Source: Istiophorus platypterus (Eukaryota > Chordata > Actinopteri > Istiophoriformes > Istiophoridae). Taken from it: a stretch of 64,000 nucleotides of DNA. The first letter of the stretch is position 1; each line of letters starts with the position of its first letter. The position numbers and the translations under genes are program-made. Under the pieces are notes generated by a model, which saw nothing but the letters and a program-made list of their open reading frames with translations, did no database searches and had not been told where the DNA came from. This document shows, in pieces, positions 38,101-50,101 of the stretch. The stretch covers positions 6,364,643 to 6,428,642 of the forward strand of contig CM029116.1 of assembly GCA_016859345.1 (NCBI GenBank), written 5' to 3'.

Positions 38101-41100
38101 GATGGTTGTGCGGTAATTTGCAATTATGTGACTCGGCGAAACAATGGGAAGAGATCTAAACAGACACTCAGCTCTCCAGACCAGCTCCGCTGCCAGAGAG
38201 TGTGTTGTCTCTAATGCGTCCCGACCCGCGTCTCAGCCAGAGCTGCCTTCCCTCGGGACTCGGGCTTATGGCGAAGTGGGCCATGTCGGAGAGACAGCGC
38301 GCGCATGCCAGCACCCGGCCTGGGCCGTCCTCATTTGTTTGCGGTGTTTATCTGTCGGTGACAGGGTGTGTTTATGCGTACGGTTCCAGTAGGTCTTCAT
38401 GACCCCCATCGCCCAGTACCCCCACCATCGCCACTTACCTTGCAGAGAGCGACATTAGGGAGTGTTTCAGCTCTCTTCTCTCAGGACTGATTACATTACT
38501 ACCAGGGTAGCGCAGTAAAACTTTGGCTGTAAAGTTCTAGTTTGAGGCGGACTGTTATCACCCCCCCCCCCCATAGTAACACTTGCATACTTGGATGGCT
38601 GCATGGATGTTGAGATTCAAAGAGTCCACCACTGTGGACAGCCCTTTAGGACATGCAAGATCTCTCCTTAGACCTGAAGTGAAATGCAAATGAAGCGCGA
38701 GCCCTTACTTGTTAGATGTAGACAACAGCACTGATTAAAGAGAATGTCGGACATTTTTTATTGGCTTCAGACTTTGAGGACAGGCATCTTAAACGGATAT
38801 CATCTCTTTTAATAAAGCAGCTGAACATTAGGTTCTTTAAACATGCTGTTAACCCTTTAACTATGTGAGTACATGGTCTTCATTTGACTGAAAAAAACAA
38901 AAAAAAACCAAATCACACCCTTCAACAGGGTCACGGGGAAACATTGAGTCTCCCAGGCTGACGGGGCTGATGGTTTCTTCACCAAGTGAACATTAAGTTA
39001 AGTGTCGGTGCCACATGGCAGCAGTATTATGGTCAAATTAAATTGTCTCCAAGCCACATCATGGTAGGAAAGTCTGTCAACTTCATCATTATGCAGAGCT
39101 CCCACTGTTGGGATGAGAAAACTGAATAATGGTGCAATCTGTCACACAGTGGAGCCACCACTTAAATGCATTTAGAGAAAATGTAAGCATCCTACTGATG
39201 ATCTACTGATTTATTTGCATTTTACATCACTGATGTAAGTGGCTCTGTCAAGCTATTTCAAGTACCAACCTCAAAGACACCAGCGCTTCTATGTATTCAA
39301 TTTCTACAAGACAAATGATGTTATAAGCCCCAAAAAAATGCAATTTAGTAAACGTAATTGTGCATAAAAAAAAATTCACGCTTGGTTCGCTGCAAGTATG
39401 GAGCATTTCCCCGTTTTTATTTGTGTGATCCTCCTATGAGACTCGACAGGTCTAGACACTCAACATAAGCAACTGCACACAGAAACACAATACTTGGTCT
39501 TTGCTTCCCAAAACTGTCTGTTTTAATTACTGTTTTCCAGCAGGCTGAAATGAAATTACTATGGTAGTATGACTGTCAGTAAACACGTCCTTCACACTGG
39601 GTGACTTCTGAATCTCTATTCAAAAAAAAAAATCAACCATCTAAGAATGTCTGTGTTTTCTGGAAGTTGCCCGCTTGTGCAGTGCTTTTGCTTTTACCCT
39701 CTGAGAGGTGAACGCCGTTGAGAGATGGTAGTTTTGGTATTTCATTAGGGCTCGACTAGTGCCGTATAGTAACAGCTGCAGAGCTTTGGAAGACTCGGGT
39801 CCCCGCCACACCACAGATTTGGCTCCCTCTGCTGTGCTGGGAAACCTGACCAATCCCGCTCTGACTCTTAACTGCTGACCTCAGCAAGGCCTCAGGGACA
39901 GTACTCTAAATGCACACAAAGTGGATACTGCTTGTATATTTGTGTCTACATGTCTGTAACAGTGTCCATATGTGTTGCTTGGCCTACATCTGTATGTGAT
40001 TCTGTCTGTAGAGCAGAGTTCCTTGTGCAAGTTTAAATCTTCCTTGAAAAAAGTATTAAAGCAGAGCAGAGAGAACCGCTTTATGATCAGCCAAACTCTT
40101 TACAAAGACAGGACTATTTAAATCTGACGTCTCCAGTTTGTTCTTCACTATTAGTGATTATATGTGCTGTTTTGAGTTGACCTCTGAATGAAAAGAAATT
40201 CCATTGTGGTTGCATGGTACTTGATTTGAATGTCTCTATGGAGAATAGGAATCCATGTCAAAAACCAACAGTTTACTGTCTCCCAGATGATTTGTGTAAA
40301 TGTGACTCCACTTGTCCTGTATTGATGAATGCAATGGTCTTTGTTGCCTGTGGTGATCAGAAATATACTGTAGGACAGCTTGATCACAGGAATGGAGCAG
40401 CCTGCACTGAAGACCTGGCTCACAAAGAGAACAGAGGGCGAACCCCAGTCTCCGTCCACCTCATCAAACAGGCTCACAGCTCTCTGGGAACCGGGGTCCA
40501 ATCTGGCTCTGCAACCGCATCTGTGCTGTGTTTGCGCATGCCATGCTCAGTGGGCATTCTCCCACCCACTGCAAGCAGCTGTAGCGCTAGCCTAGCCCAC
40601 ATCAGTGCTCCCGCACCCCTGCGCGCTGTGCATGGTTCATATTAGCTCCCCTCCCACCTACCCAGACCTTGCGATCCACCGCCTGGCGTGCCTCAGCAGA
40701 CCAGAGCTCAGTGCAGCTATTGGATGGCTGTGAAAAGGGATGACTCGCTGAAACGGAGCCAAACCAGGGCCTGACTGGGGCCAGCTCCATGGGTATCTGA
40801 TGCATGGTCGCCTCCCCCTGTAGATGTCTTGCGAGAGTGGATCTCCTCAGCAAGCCTCCAGCACCGGCTCGCCTCCCACACCGGACCTTGGGCAGGTCTT
40901 AGGGGCTTTCAACAGGCTCAGCTGAGTTTATTGGAGGTTACTTCAGCAGTGTGCACTCATGTTGAATTGTGCGAAGGTCAATCATCGTTTAATGTCATGT
41001 TGGATTTTAAAATGCTGCACTTGGGCTACGTGCGGTAATGTTCCAGTTCGCCTAGACGAAAGGGAACAAAAAAATCTACAAAATCTGTAGAGCAGCTAAT

Positions 41101-44100
41101 GGCAAAACAATTTTACAATCACTAGAAATATTAAACTGGGGTTAAAGGTAGACTCTTCCAACCCAGGTGTTTATTTTTAATCTTCTAACCGCCACGTCTT
41201 GTTTGAGATTGTCATTCAAAATGATTATTCTTCATTATAAATAACTCAAACCAGCAATTTTCTCTCGGTTTTATTTCCATTGGCTACCCAGCTAACCAGC
41301 GGTACGCATGTGTAAGAAAATAGTGGCAGGTTTGTTTCTCCCATTCGACCTTTGGAAAATAAACAAGCTAATGTCTCAGGCAGGACCCTCTCACATGGGT
41401 TCCTGAGCTGCCTCTGTAATTCCAGGTGGCCGGCGGTTAATGCCACACACACCGGTGCTCTTACGCTTCCAGTGGAGTTTTTGTCATGTTTATTTTTTCT
41501 AGCCAAAGTGAGACTTTCCTTGAGAATTATCCCTGATATTGTGTGCAAGGATTTTGGCAGTTGTGGCAAAAGCTGCACATTATGGTGAGCCCCCCCTGCC
41601 CCCCCAGCTGTGAGCCCTGCACCAAGATCAGCAACATGTCTGGTATGCAGGCCTTTTCCCAGGACCCCCCGCTAACCTCTGGATCCATGTGCTTCTCAAA
41701 ATTAAATTGCAAACTTTTTTTTTCCATCCTTTTAAATAAGAGCAACAAATCAAATTCTCTCGGTTTACCTGTTGGTACCATGGGTCATATCAAACAGTGA
41801 CTGGGTTAGCACACACCAGAGGGTCTTGATAAACATCTCAAAGTTCTTTTCAAGGTGCTGAAGTCTCATTCTCTTGCGGTGGCCTAGGACCCGCTTGTAG
41901 ACATGCAGTAGTGCTATACAACGAATCGTTTTTATCTATCCCACTTCCTCACCCTCAGCAGGCCTCTCTCTCATCATTTGTACAAAAATTTGCACTGATT
42001 TAACCTGTACAGATAGTAGTACTGCATGTCCTGGTCTTAAATGCAGCCTCCACTCCATGCAAGCTCTATTAGCTCTAACTTTTTCTTGTTACACAATCTC
42101 TCCTCTCTGTTCATTTAGCCTTTTCTGGAACTCTTTTCTCCTTAAATGGTTTGATGCTTAATCACCTCCAGACGCACGGTCCAGATGAAAGACAGACGCT
42201 TCGGTTTTAGAAGAAAGTCTAATGAACTTTAAAAAAAAGAAAAAGCAGGCCACCTAAAATCTCATAACTGAAGTTTGTCACAACTCTTAAGCTGCAAACT
42301 ACAAAGGATGCCTGAGTTTATTATACAAGTATTGTGAGACTTGAAAGGAAAAAAAACATGGGTGATTTGGAAACCTGACAGGTTCATAAACACATCGACG
42401 GAACAACTCTACTATCAGCTCTACTCAAAAATAAAGGGATATTTTTTGCTCTGAAGACTTTACACTTCTCATGTTATTTAATGCTGTTTTTTTATTTACA
42501 CTACATATAGACGTGGTGCTTGCTTACTAGACATTCATTATGGCAAATTTATGATAATGAGTGTCAAGCTGCGACTTGATTAAGGGCTGAGTTTTGAAAC
42601 ACCAGTCCGTCTTGTGCTGGAACCCTTAACTGAAATGCTACTTAACAGGTTGAATCCTTGACATTATTAGTCAACAGAAGTGGATTTGTTCCAAAGCAGT
42701 AGCTTCAGCTGGATATTTAAAGTATTTTTCTTTTATTTTCTTATATTAAAAAAAAGTTATTTTTACAGGCACTTAGCTCTAGTGTGGTTTTCAGATAATA
42801 ATGATAGGGATGTACCAGAAATCCTGGAGGCACAGCATAGCACAGCTCTCCAAGACAGTGTTCTATTCTTATCCACAGAAGAAAACACTCTACTCTGCTA
42901 TAATGTCATGACATTTATCATCTTAAAAGGAAGGGAGCTGAAATTCTCCAAACAAACAAATCAATCACATTTGTTGAGAAGTAAAAATAAAAACTTTGGT
43001 AAACAAGCCTTGTGTTTTCTGAAAGGAGACCTGCCAAAGTCGTCTTTTGGTGGAACATTTTTAGGATTCTGGCTCGGCGTTCCTGGATCGCGTGACCTTC
43101 TACCCGCTTCAAACACGGAAACTCTGTAATGATGTCTTGACTTTTTTCCAGCAATGTAGTAGTTATGGTGAGTGATGTGTGAGAGGACAGGAAAAAGATA
43201 GAAACCTCATCCTGTCCTGTGTCTGCACTCTAGCACCAAAGTGTCATTATATCCCTGCCGGCTATATTACCTCCCCTCTGTTCCTCCGCCAGATATGTGG
43301 ACCCTACACCACACTGAACTGCTGCCCTTAACGCAGGTCCTCCACATTCATGTCGGTGTCCTACACACCCGGGGAAAGATGAAAAGCTGCAGTTCGTGGA
43401 ACCACTGTTGATGTGGAAATCAATACTTCTTTTTACTCCTTGTGATGTAGAGTAGTTTCTTTTATGCCTTAAAAGAGGCATAAAGTGAGACAGTCGCACT
43501 TCGAGGAAGCCGGGACAGCAAGATCTGCTGGGACTCGTGAGCTTTGCAAAATGGTGATTTCTTGCTGCAGACCAGGAGCCAAAAAGTTACTTAGACTGGG
43601 CAACTGAGTAATTGAAGACCATGTAATTCTGGAAAATATACTGTAAAATATTACCTGTTGTCATGTTTGTCCTTCGTCACATGTGTAATGGATTTTACTA
43701 GTGTTCGTCTACAGTTCTAGTCTGCTCAAACCATTAGTCATGCAAGGAGAGTTGGAACCCATTTCCATACTGAAAGGTCAGTTCTGGATGATATGATTTG
43801 GCAACTGGCACAGAACTGTGCATTTTCGGAGAAATCGGCGTGATTAAGATGGTTACCGACCTTGACAGTTATATTCTGTTTCACAGGGATACCCCAATAC
43901 AGCAGATGTATTTTAATGGACATCTGGATAGAGAAAATGCTTGACAAAATCTGGAATAGATTGTCTATGTGAAGTCATGCCGGGATACTGAAGGAGGTTT
44001 TGTGAATTTGAATTGCTAATAATGAATACAATTCTATATAACTGTTTTGTTCTGTAATCACAAAGAATGTGTGGCTGCGGTAATGCCAGTGTAGTGTTGC

Positions 44101-45259
44101 CGAGGCTTTTATAACAAATTACACGTAGGATAATTGAGAGCCGATGTAAAATTTTCATTCAAGGGAGTCATGCTTGAATTGCTGTATTTGAGTGTTTCCT
44201 GTGAATCGAATTTATTGGCAGGCCACACACAAAGATCTGCTCCCAACCAAAAGGACTTTTTCCCCCAAAATCGGTGGCGTTACAACACGGTGGCGCCGGT
44301 GTATTGGCCCATCCGCTCCTCCATCTCTTGGAGTCCACATGAGCCCTGTGGCTTTTTGTCCTGTGACTCCTTGTTTCCCGGCACGTGGTGATGTGTCTCA
44401 GAAACTGTCGGGGTATGATTTCCATTGAATTCCCTGTGAATATTAATCGTCCCCAGAGGGTGAACCCGAATGTTTTGAATGACCTGTTGACCCTTCCCAG
44501 CATCATAGGCATCAGGCTAACATTTCAAATTGTGGGCAAGAAATATCAAAATCAACTTCCTTTCATTCACAAAGTTAAACTGTCACGTAGCTGATAGTGA
44601 GACTGGCAATTTGCAATGCAAGTAGTCACTTCTCCTTTACAGAGGCAAAGCTCTGCCTGTGCATTTTTTATGAGCTTTTGTTTCCCACTTTATTATTTAA
44701 ATTACCAAAATTACCAGAAATTAGAGGGATACACAGCACGTCATGCCCCTTCTCATAAAAATTGTTCAAGTATTCGTCCTTTGACAGCACAGTAAAGTGT
44801 AGCATTACCTAGTCTTTCAGTTAGATAATAATGCCTTAGGGAGATCAATGTATCTGCTTTAGCTTTCACATACTATGTAGATGTGCTCTGTATACATATG
44901 TAGACTATCCGAGGGACACAACAAGGCAGCTGGGATGATACTGGGACATGAAATTTCACGACTTTTATCGCACTTACACAAAGCAGCCAGACGTCACAGG
45001 CCACAGCTTGGCAGTATCCAGTGTCACCATTTTGTAGACCTTACACATGTCTTAAACTATGCAATAAAGATTTCGGCTTTTTGTCTCCTGAGTAACCACA
45101 AAAAAATCTTTCACATATGGTTGGTCAGAGTCCAGACACTACTATCTGTGCGGCAATTTTTAAATATTTTTTGGGGGGTTTCTATTCATCAACAACGTGT
45201 GGGCGTCTTCCCTCCACCGGGGGGGGCGATGTGGTCCAGATCTGGGTTTTTTCAGTGCT

Positions 45260-45279
45260 GTGGTGGTGGTGGTGGTGGA
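45260..45279. repeat. (GGT)n microsatellite
   Basis: About six GGT units. Gly/Trp runs in overlapping frames are artefacts of this repeat. Confidence 0.9.
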
Positions 45280-48200
45280 CATTTCACAGAGTCTCTGACC
45301 TGCCTCTCTGCTACTTTAGAGGGGAGTGAGTGAAAGAGGCCTTCAGGAGGTCTCTGCCTTGCTCTCCTCATCTCTGCTTTCCTCAGAAGTGATGCCAGGA
45401 CAATAGAGGGAGAGGAGTGTGCACGGCTTCACACCAGCTGTGAAAGCTCAAAGCAATGCTCCGTCCAGATTTCTGCAACCCCCGACCACTCATTTGATTT
45501 CTTTGAGCCTACGCTTTCCTCTTTGCATTTACTGTCACTTAATGATCTCCATGTCACTCCAACAATATAGCATATGCTGCTTGTAATTACTCATGTGCAA
45601 AACCCGCTGCTACAGGCTTAATTGGTCATGTCTGTGAAACTGTCATCACAAATTATGTTTGATATTTATTGGTTGGTATTATTGAATTAATATTCCGCTT
45701 TTGGAGGATAGGCTTGCAGCGGGGCGGGATATTGCTGTTAATTTCCGAACAGGTTTATATAAATTCTGGCATTGCTGCAGTCTAAACAACTCATCACAAA
45801 TATGGCAGCTAAAGTCTCTCTAGTAGGTAGAGCATTCAGCCCTCTCACCTTTAATAAGTCTCCACCGTTCGATAAACAAGGTTCCCTTTCTTCTAGATCC
45901 CCAGGGATGGAAACGTGTTCCTGTTGAAATCCGCACTGATCTCTGTAACTTAAGTCCCTCTTTAAACCCATTTCAGTTCCCTGGCCAACTGGCCGATGTG
46001 TCGCATATGGTGCTTCAAGTTGGAGCGCTCTTCGAGTAAGATAAAACCAGGCCGCAGTCATAAATTTGATTTTAAGAGATATAGAAATGTCATTTGGTAT
46101 TTTCCAAACATTTCTTCATGCCACAAAGTTGCGGCGTTCAATGTGGTCCAGAGTCACGGTAGCCACCGCTCCCTACTCATCTGCGCTCGGTTTGTTTAGA
46201 AAGAGTTGCCGGTGAACACAAAAGAAGATTTCGGCGTAATCGGAGTGCGGAATTGAAGTCGCTCCCGCTTCCTTGCCCCACGGGCATCCCGAGACCGTGA
46301 TGAGCAATGATTTTTATCCACCGGTGTTTGTTTGCGTTCGTGTCTTTGCTTACGCGTCCGGGGTGCACTCAAAGGACGCATGCACGCAGAGCTTGATTGA
46401 TGTGTGTGATAATTTCCCCGTTGGCAAACATTTACATGCGCACTCCGTCATTTGTGGCCTATTTAGATTGGCAGAGGTGCAGTCCTGATTGGCTGGTTTC
46501 ACTGAAGTCTACGTGAGACGGATTTGTTTGACTGGGCACTCCAAAATACGGGGAGCGTGATTAAAAACTACATTGCCTTCATTTCACCCCTTGTTGGCCT
46601 CAATGGTTTCGGCTCTACATCATTCATTTACTCACAGGTTTTTTTTTTTTTGCTCTAGTACTTTCCATGGCGGAGCTTTTGCTGCATGACTGCAGAGCGA
46701 GGATGGGGAGCCGAGCAGTAGCTTGGGCAAATAAGGTCACGCTGCCATACATGTGTTTGCAGTATCCACGAAAACTTGAGAACAGAACCTGGAAGCTAGA
46801 GCGGTAAATCATATATGACAATTGTAATTCTAAAACTCAACTCTAAAAATAGAATCCCCCCAAACCCTGGGCTTGTTCTTTTCCAGGCTTGGCTTTCCCC
46901 TCTCTGACCACAGAGTAAGGACATTTGATGGGCCAGAACACTGTGGAGCATCCAAAAGCCTCAGGATCATTATTCTATTTGAACATATTATACATAAACA
47001 TACAAAGGCATGTTCTCTCCTGTGAATCCTCTTGATTGGACAGCCAGTCAGTCAGAAAGTCTCCTCTGGAAGGCTCCTGGAATCTGATGGGAGAACCACA
47101 AAGTGCCCCAGTTATCTTTGGATTCCCCCAGCTTGTTTTACTAAGGACTCGGCCAAACGTTGCCTTTTCCCTGCTGATAAGACAGCTCCCATCATGCCTC
47201 ACTCAAAACATGGAGTGTAGGGAGAATACTGCTGGCTGGCTGCTGATGATCTAAGATTACTCCTTCCTTTGAACTTTTAATCCAATAAAAATGCAGTTGC
47301 GTAATACCTATACATTGCAGTGGAATCAGTATAAAGTCAGTGGGAAACAGAGAGAGAGGCCCCTCGTTCCCGTGTCAAGGTGGCTACTACGAAGTGGTGA
47401 GGGGTATTTTTTGGAACTGCAGCATTACGCAGCACCCCAAGCGAGATTCAGTCTCCATTCAAGACTGTGCAAGAGTTTTTTTTCCTCCGTTTCACTCACT
47501 ATGCTATTGATTTATCCACTTTTTTTTAATGAAACCACATCATGTTAGGCTATTCTCATTTCTCAGGGTCCATGGTTTGCGGTCTGGCTAATTGTCCTCC
47601 TCGTTTTTCATTTGCATACGGTCTCACATGTCGTTTTCTCTATGGATGGTGGGCAAATTAGAATATCCTGGACAGACAAGCCTCTCCGCTCCAGTGAGAT
47701 GACACTGATACGCCGCCATTAACCTACAAATGAGAGTGCAAGTGAAATTCGCAGTCTCTGCAGATTCCAAAATAGACTGATTGCTTCGGGCGTTCAACTT
47801 ACAGTGGTTAGGATTTATGCAAATGTGATTGTGTGGTCTATTATCTTACAGTACTTTCCCCGAAAAAGTCATGCGCTTAACTCGTGGAACATGCTCTCAG
47901 GTTTTCAGACCGCATCATGGCTCGAAATATCCTTACCGCTTTACACAGTACTTGGAGCACTGGGAGAAGTATAATTATTAAAGCACCAGATCCTCCTCAT
48001 GTAAACTAATTTCATGGTGTACGCCCCCCCCGGTGAACTTTTTCTTAACAGAAAAGCTCTGTATCTCTGTAGCACCCAGTACACTGTTGCACGAGGCTCA
48101 AGTTGAAACTTTTTAAACTCGCAAGCGAACGCCTTGGTGCGATGTGGATTGTGTGCTAAGTCTGAACACACCAATTGGTTTTACTGTGTATCATTGTAGA

Positions 48201-49912
48201 TTCATAGTGAGAAGAGCTCCAACTCCCACGGAACAAAAGTAGCTGTCATTTTTTCCCTTTTCTTTCTTTTTTTTTTTCCTTCAGGTTTTCAAGTTTTCGT
48301 ACCATAAATATACGTGTTGGCTTTCTACTGGTGATTTTTATGTACTGTATGTGGTTGTACTGGGTCAAAAAAAAAAAAGTTTTTTGGGATGTTTATAGCT
48401 AAAACGGAAAGCAACATAGAGTCCTCAAATAGCCTGTGCTTTCGGTGCCAGCCACAAACTGGTCAGTCAGAAAAGAGGAAACAGATCTGTTGGGAGAGAT
48501 GCTTGTAGCACTAATGCTGGCTTTTTAATTCTTATTCTTTTTTCTTTTTTTTGACAAACTCAGGTATTTATGCTTAATTGCTCCTTCAGCTTCACCTCCG
48601 GCTGAAACTAATCAAACAACTGTGAAGAAAACAAGCACATAAAGCTGTGAGGCTGTTATAAATAACTTGTCCCTCTGCAAAATGATAAAATATTACAGTA
48701 AACTGCAGCTTCCTGAGCATTAAAAGACGGAGTAGCTTTCTTGTATTGCTCTTGGTTTCCCCTTTCCTCATGTGGTTTATTATTCTTCACTTTGGCTTGC
48801 ATCTCTGCCAGCTTTACAACTCCCTCACTCCTACACACCACTCACCCTCTGTTAGGAGTTACAGTCAAGATTGCGGGGCACACTCTGTGCCACCCCACCC
48901 CCCCAAGTCTGCCATCTGCTCAGGAAAGAGTCGGAGGCTGAATTACCGCAGCCAAACCTTCATCACCTCGAATGAATGATTTCCATCTTCTCACACTCAT
49001 ACCAATGCCATCAAAAAGTCAGCTTTTGATGATAAGCACGGCTCGCCTTGTTTTCCTTGGCACCGTTCCTGATGACCTCTAACAGAAGAGGCTCCCTGCT
49101 CCTTAGCCAGAGCATGATTTGAGCTGATATTTTCTCCAATTAGTCTTTTGCCCCAAAAAGATCCATTTGTAAAAGATGGGAAGAAGGAGAATTCTAATCA
49201 ACTTGTGAGGTTTAATCCTACTGTAATCTCTTGCAAACTGCAATGCAGGCCCAACACTTGCAAACAATTATACTGCTGGTACCCGGGGGCCTGATCTGAT
49301 TGGTCTTTTTGCCTTGCGCTGTCGTGGGAGATCCTGTAGTAATTGAGTCTGCTCCCTGGCTGATGGCTTGTGTGCCGCTTTTACGGCTCCAGCAGCTTTC
49401 TGTAGATGTGCGGTGTTATTAAAACCAGGCTGCAAGTGGGACATTACATTAGGGTATAATGCGCCGCACTGAGGCATACTTTGCGGTATCCCACTGTTGC
49501 CCGGCCGTCCCTGTCACTATCCTTTGCAGACAGACGCCACTCCTGAAGCAGGCAGTTTCCCCTCGCTGGCAGGCCTCCCAGAGCCTGTAGAAGTCATCCT
49601 CCTTCCCGCCAAACCCCTTTCATTCCCTCAGAGCCCCTCGCTGCCAAAGGGCCTGTTTGGCTCATGCTCTGGCTCAGATAAACAACAAAGAAGGGGTCCA
49701 AAGATGCTTTCTCAAGGCACCTGGTATGGTGCTCTCATTTCAGTTTGTCGATTGCCATTACTCTTACATCCCCTCTAATACATGGATTGGATTTGTTCTG
49801 CTGTGGCTTCAGAGTAATATAATTAATGAATATGGAAACTGCCGAGTGTATCCAGTAAGATTTCCAACTTGATAAATCTTAGTTTTAATGTACAATGTTT
49901 TCCTTTCCCTAG

Positions 49913-50101
49913 GTGACTGCGACAGATGCAGACGGCGGCTCTTTTGGCTCCATCACCTACTCCCTCGGCTCCGGCAGTAACAGCGCCGTTCCCACTCAGT
50001 TCACCATTGGCAAGGAGACCGGCCAGATCTGCACTAGTGCTTTACTAGACAGAGATCAGGGGCCGACCAGCTACGACTTCACCGTTACTGCAGTGGACGG
50101 G
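49913..50101 (+). CDS. dchs1: dchs1 exon: second half of cadherin repeat EC6
   Basis: First recognisable coding exon, 189 bp, phase 0 at both ends, encoding product residues 1-63. The acceptor is a pyrimidine tract ending ccctag at 49912. The donor is GGG|gtgagc, chosen because the next exon then restores the Asp-Gly-Gly-Gly-Leu stretch at the end of the repeat. It carries the DADGG calcium motif and LDRDQGP, both near-identical to DCHS1 EC6. It starts in mid-repeat at Val (GTG), so it is an internal exon and not a translation start. The preceding exon, expected to encode the signal peptide to early EC6, is absent from the window. Confidence 0.9.

Larger units (their letters stand above)
1..49912 (+). 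other. dchs1: Very large intron of dchs1 (at least 49.9 kb inside the window)
   Basis: No open frame here resembles a cadherin repeat or any protein I recognise; the longest frames have no domain character. The exon at 49913 begins in the middle of EC6 in phase 0, so the exon for the signal peptide and EC1 to early EC6 (about 1.8 kb expected) must lie before position 1. The whole stretch is therefore inferred to be one intron, ending tcctttccctag. An independent gene nested in it, on either strand, is not excluded but was not seen. Confidence 0.7.
33701..49912. other. Noncoding intron sequence from duplication 2 to the first coding exon
   Basis: No gene supported. It holds a C12 run (38561-38572), a T run (about 36861-36878), the (GGT)n repeat and a GC/CpG-richer block at about 46200-46480. 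The last 50 bp form the acceptor region of the EC6 exon. Confidence 0.6.

Noticed and set aside
42680..43129. 149-codon plus-strand frame
   Set aside because: Begins in AT-rich sequence giving Phe/Leu/Tyr runs; no homology recognised and no splice support.
44881..45333. 150-codon plus-strand frame
   Set aside because: Ends in a (GGT)n repeat that gives Trp/Gly runs; no recognisable protein features.
45815..45900. tRNA-like fragment (ggtagagcattcag... gttcgat)
   Set aside because: Resembles B-box and D-arm words by chance; no full cloverleaf or matching acceptor stem could be drawn.
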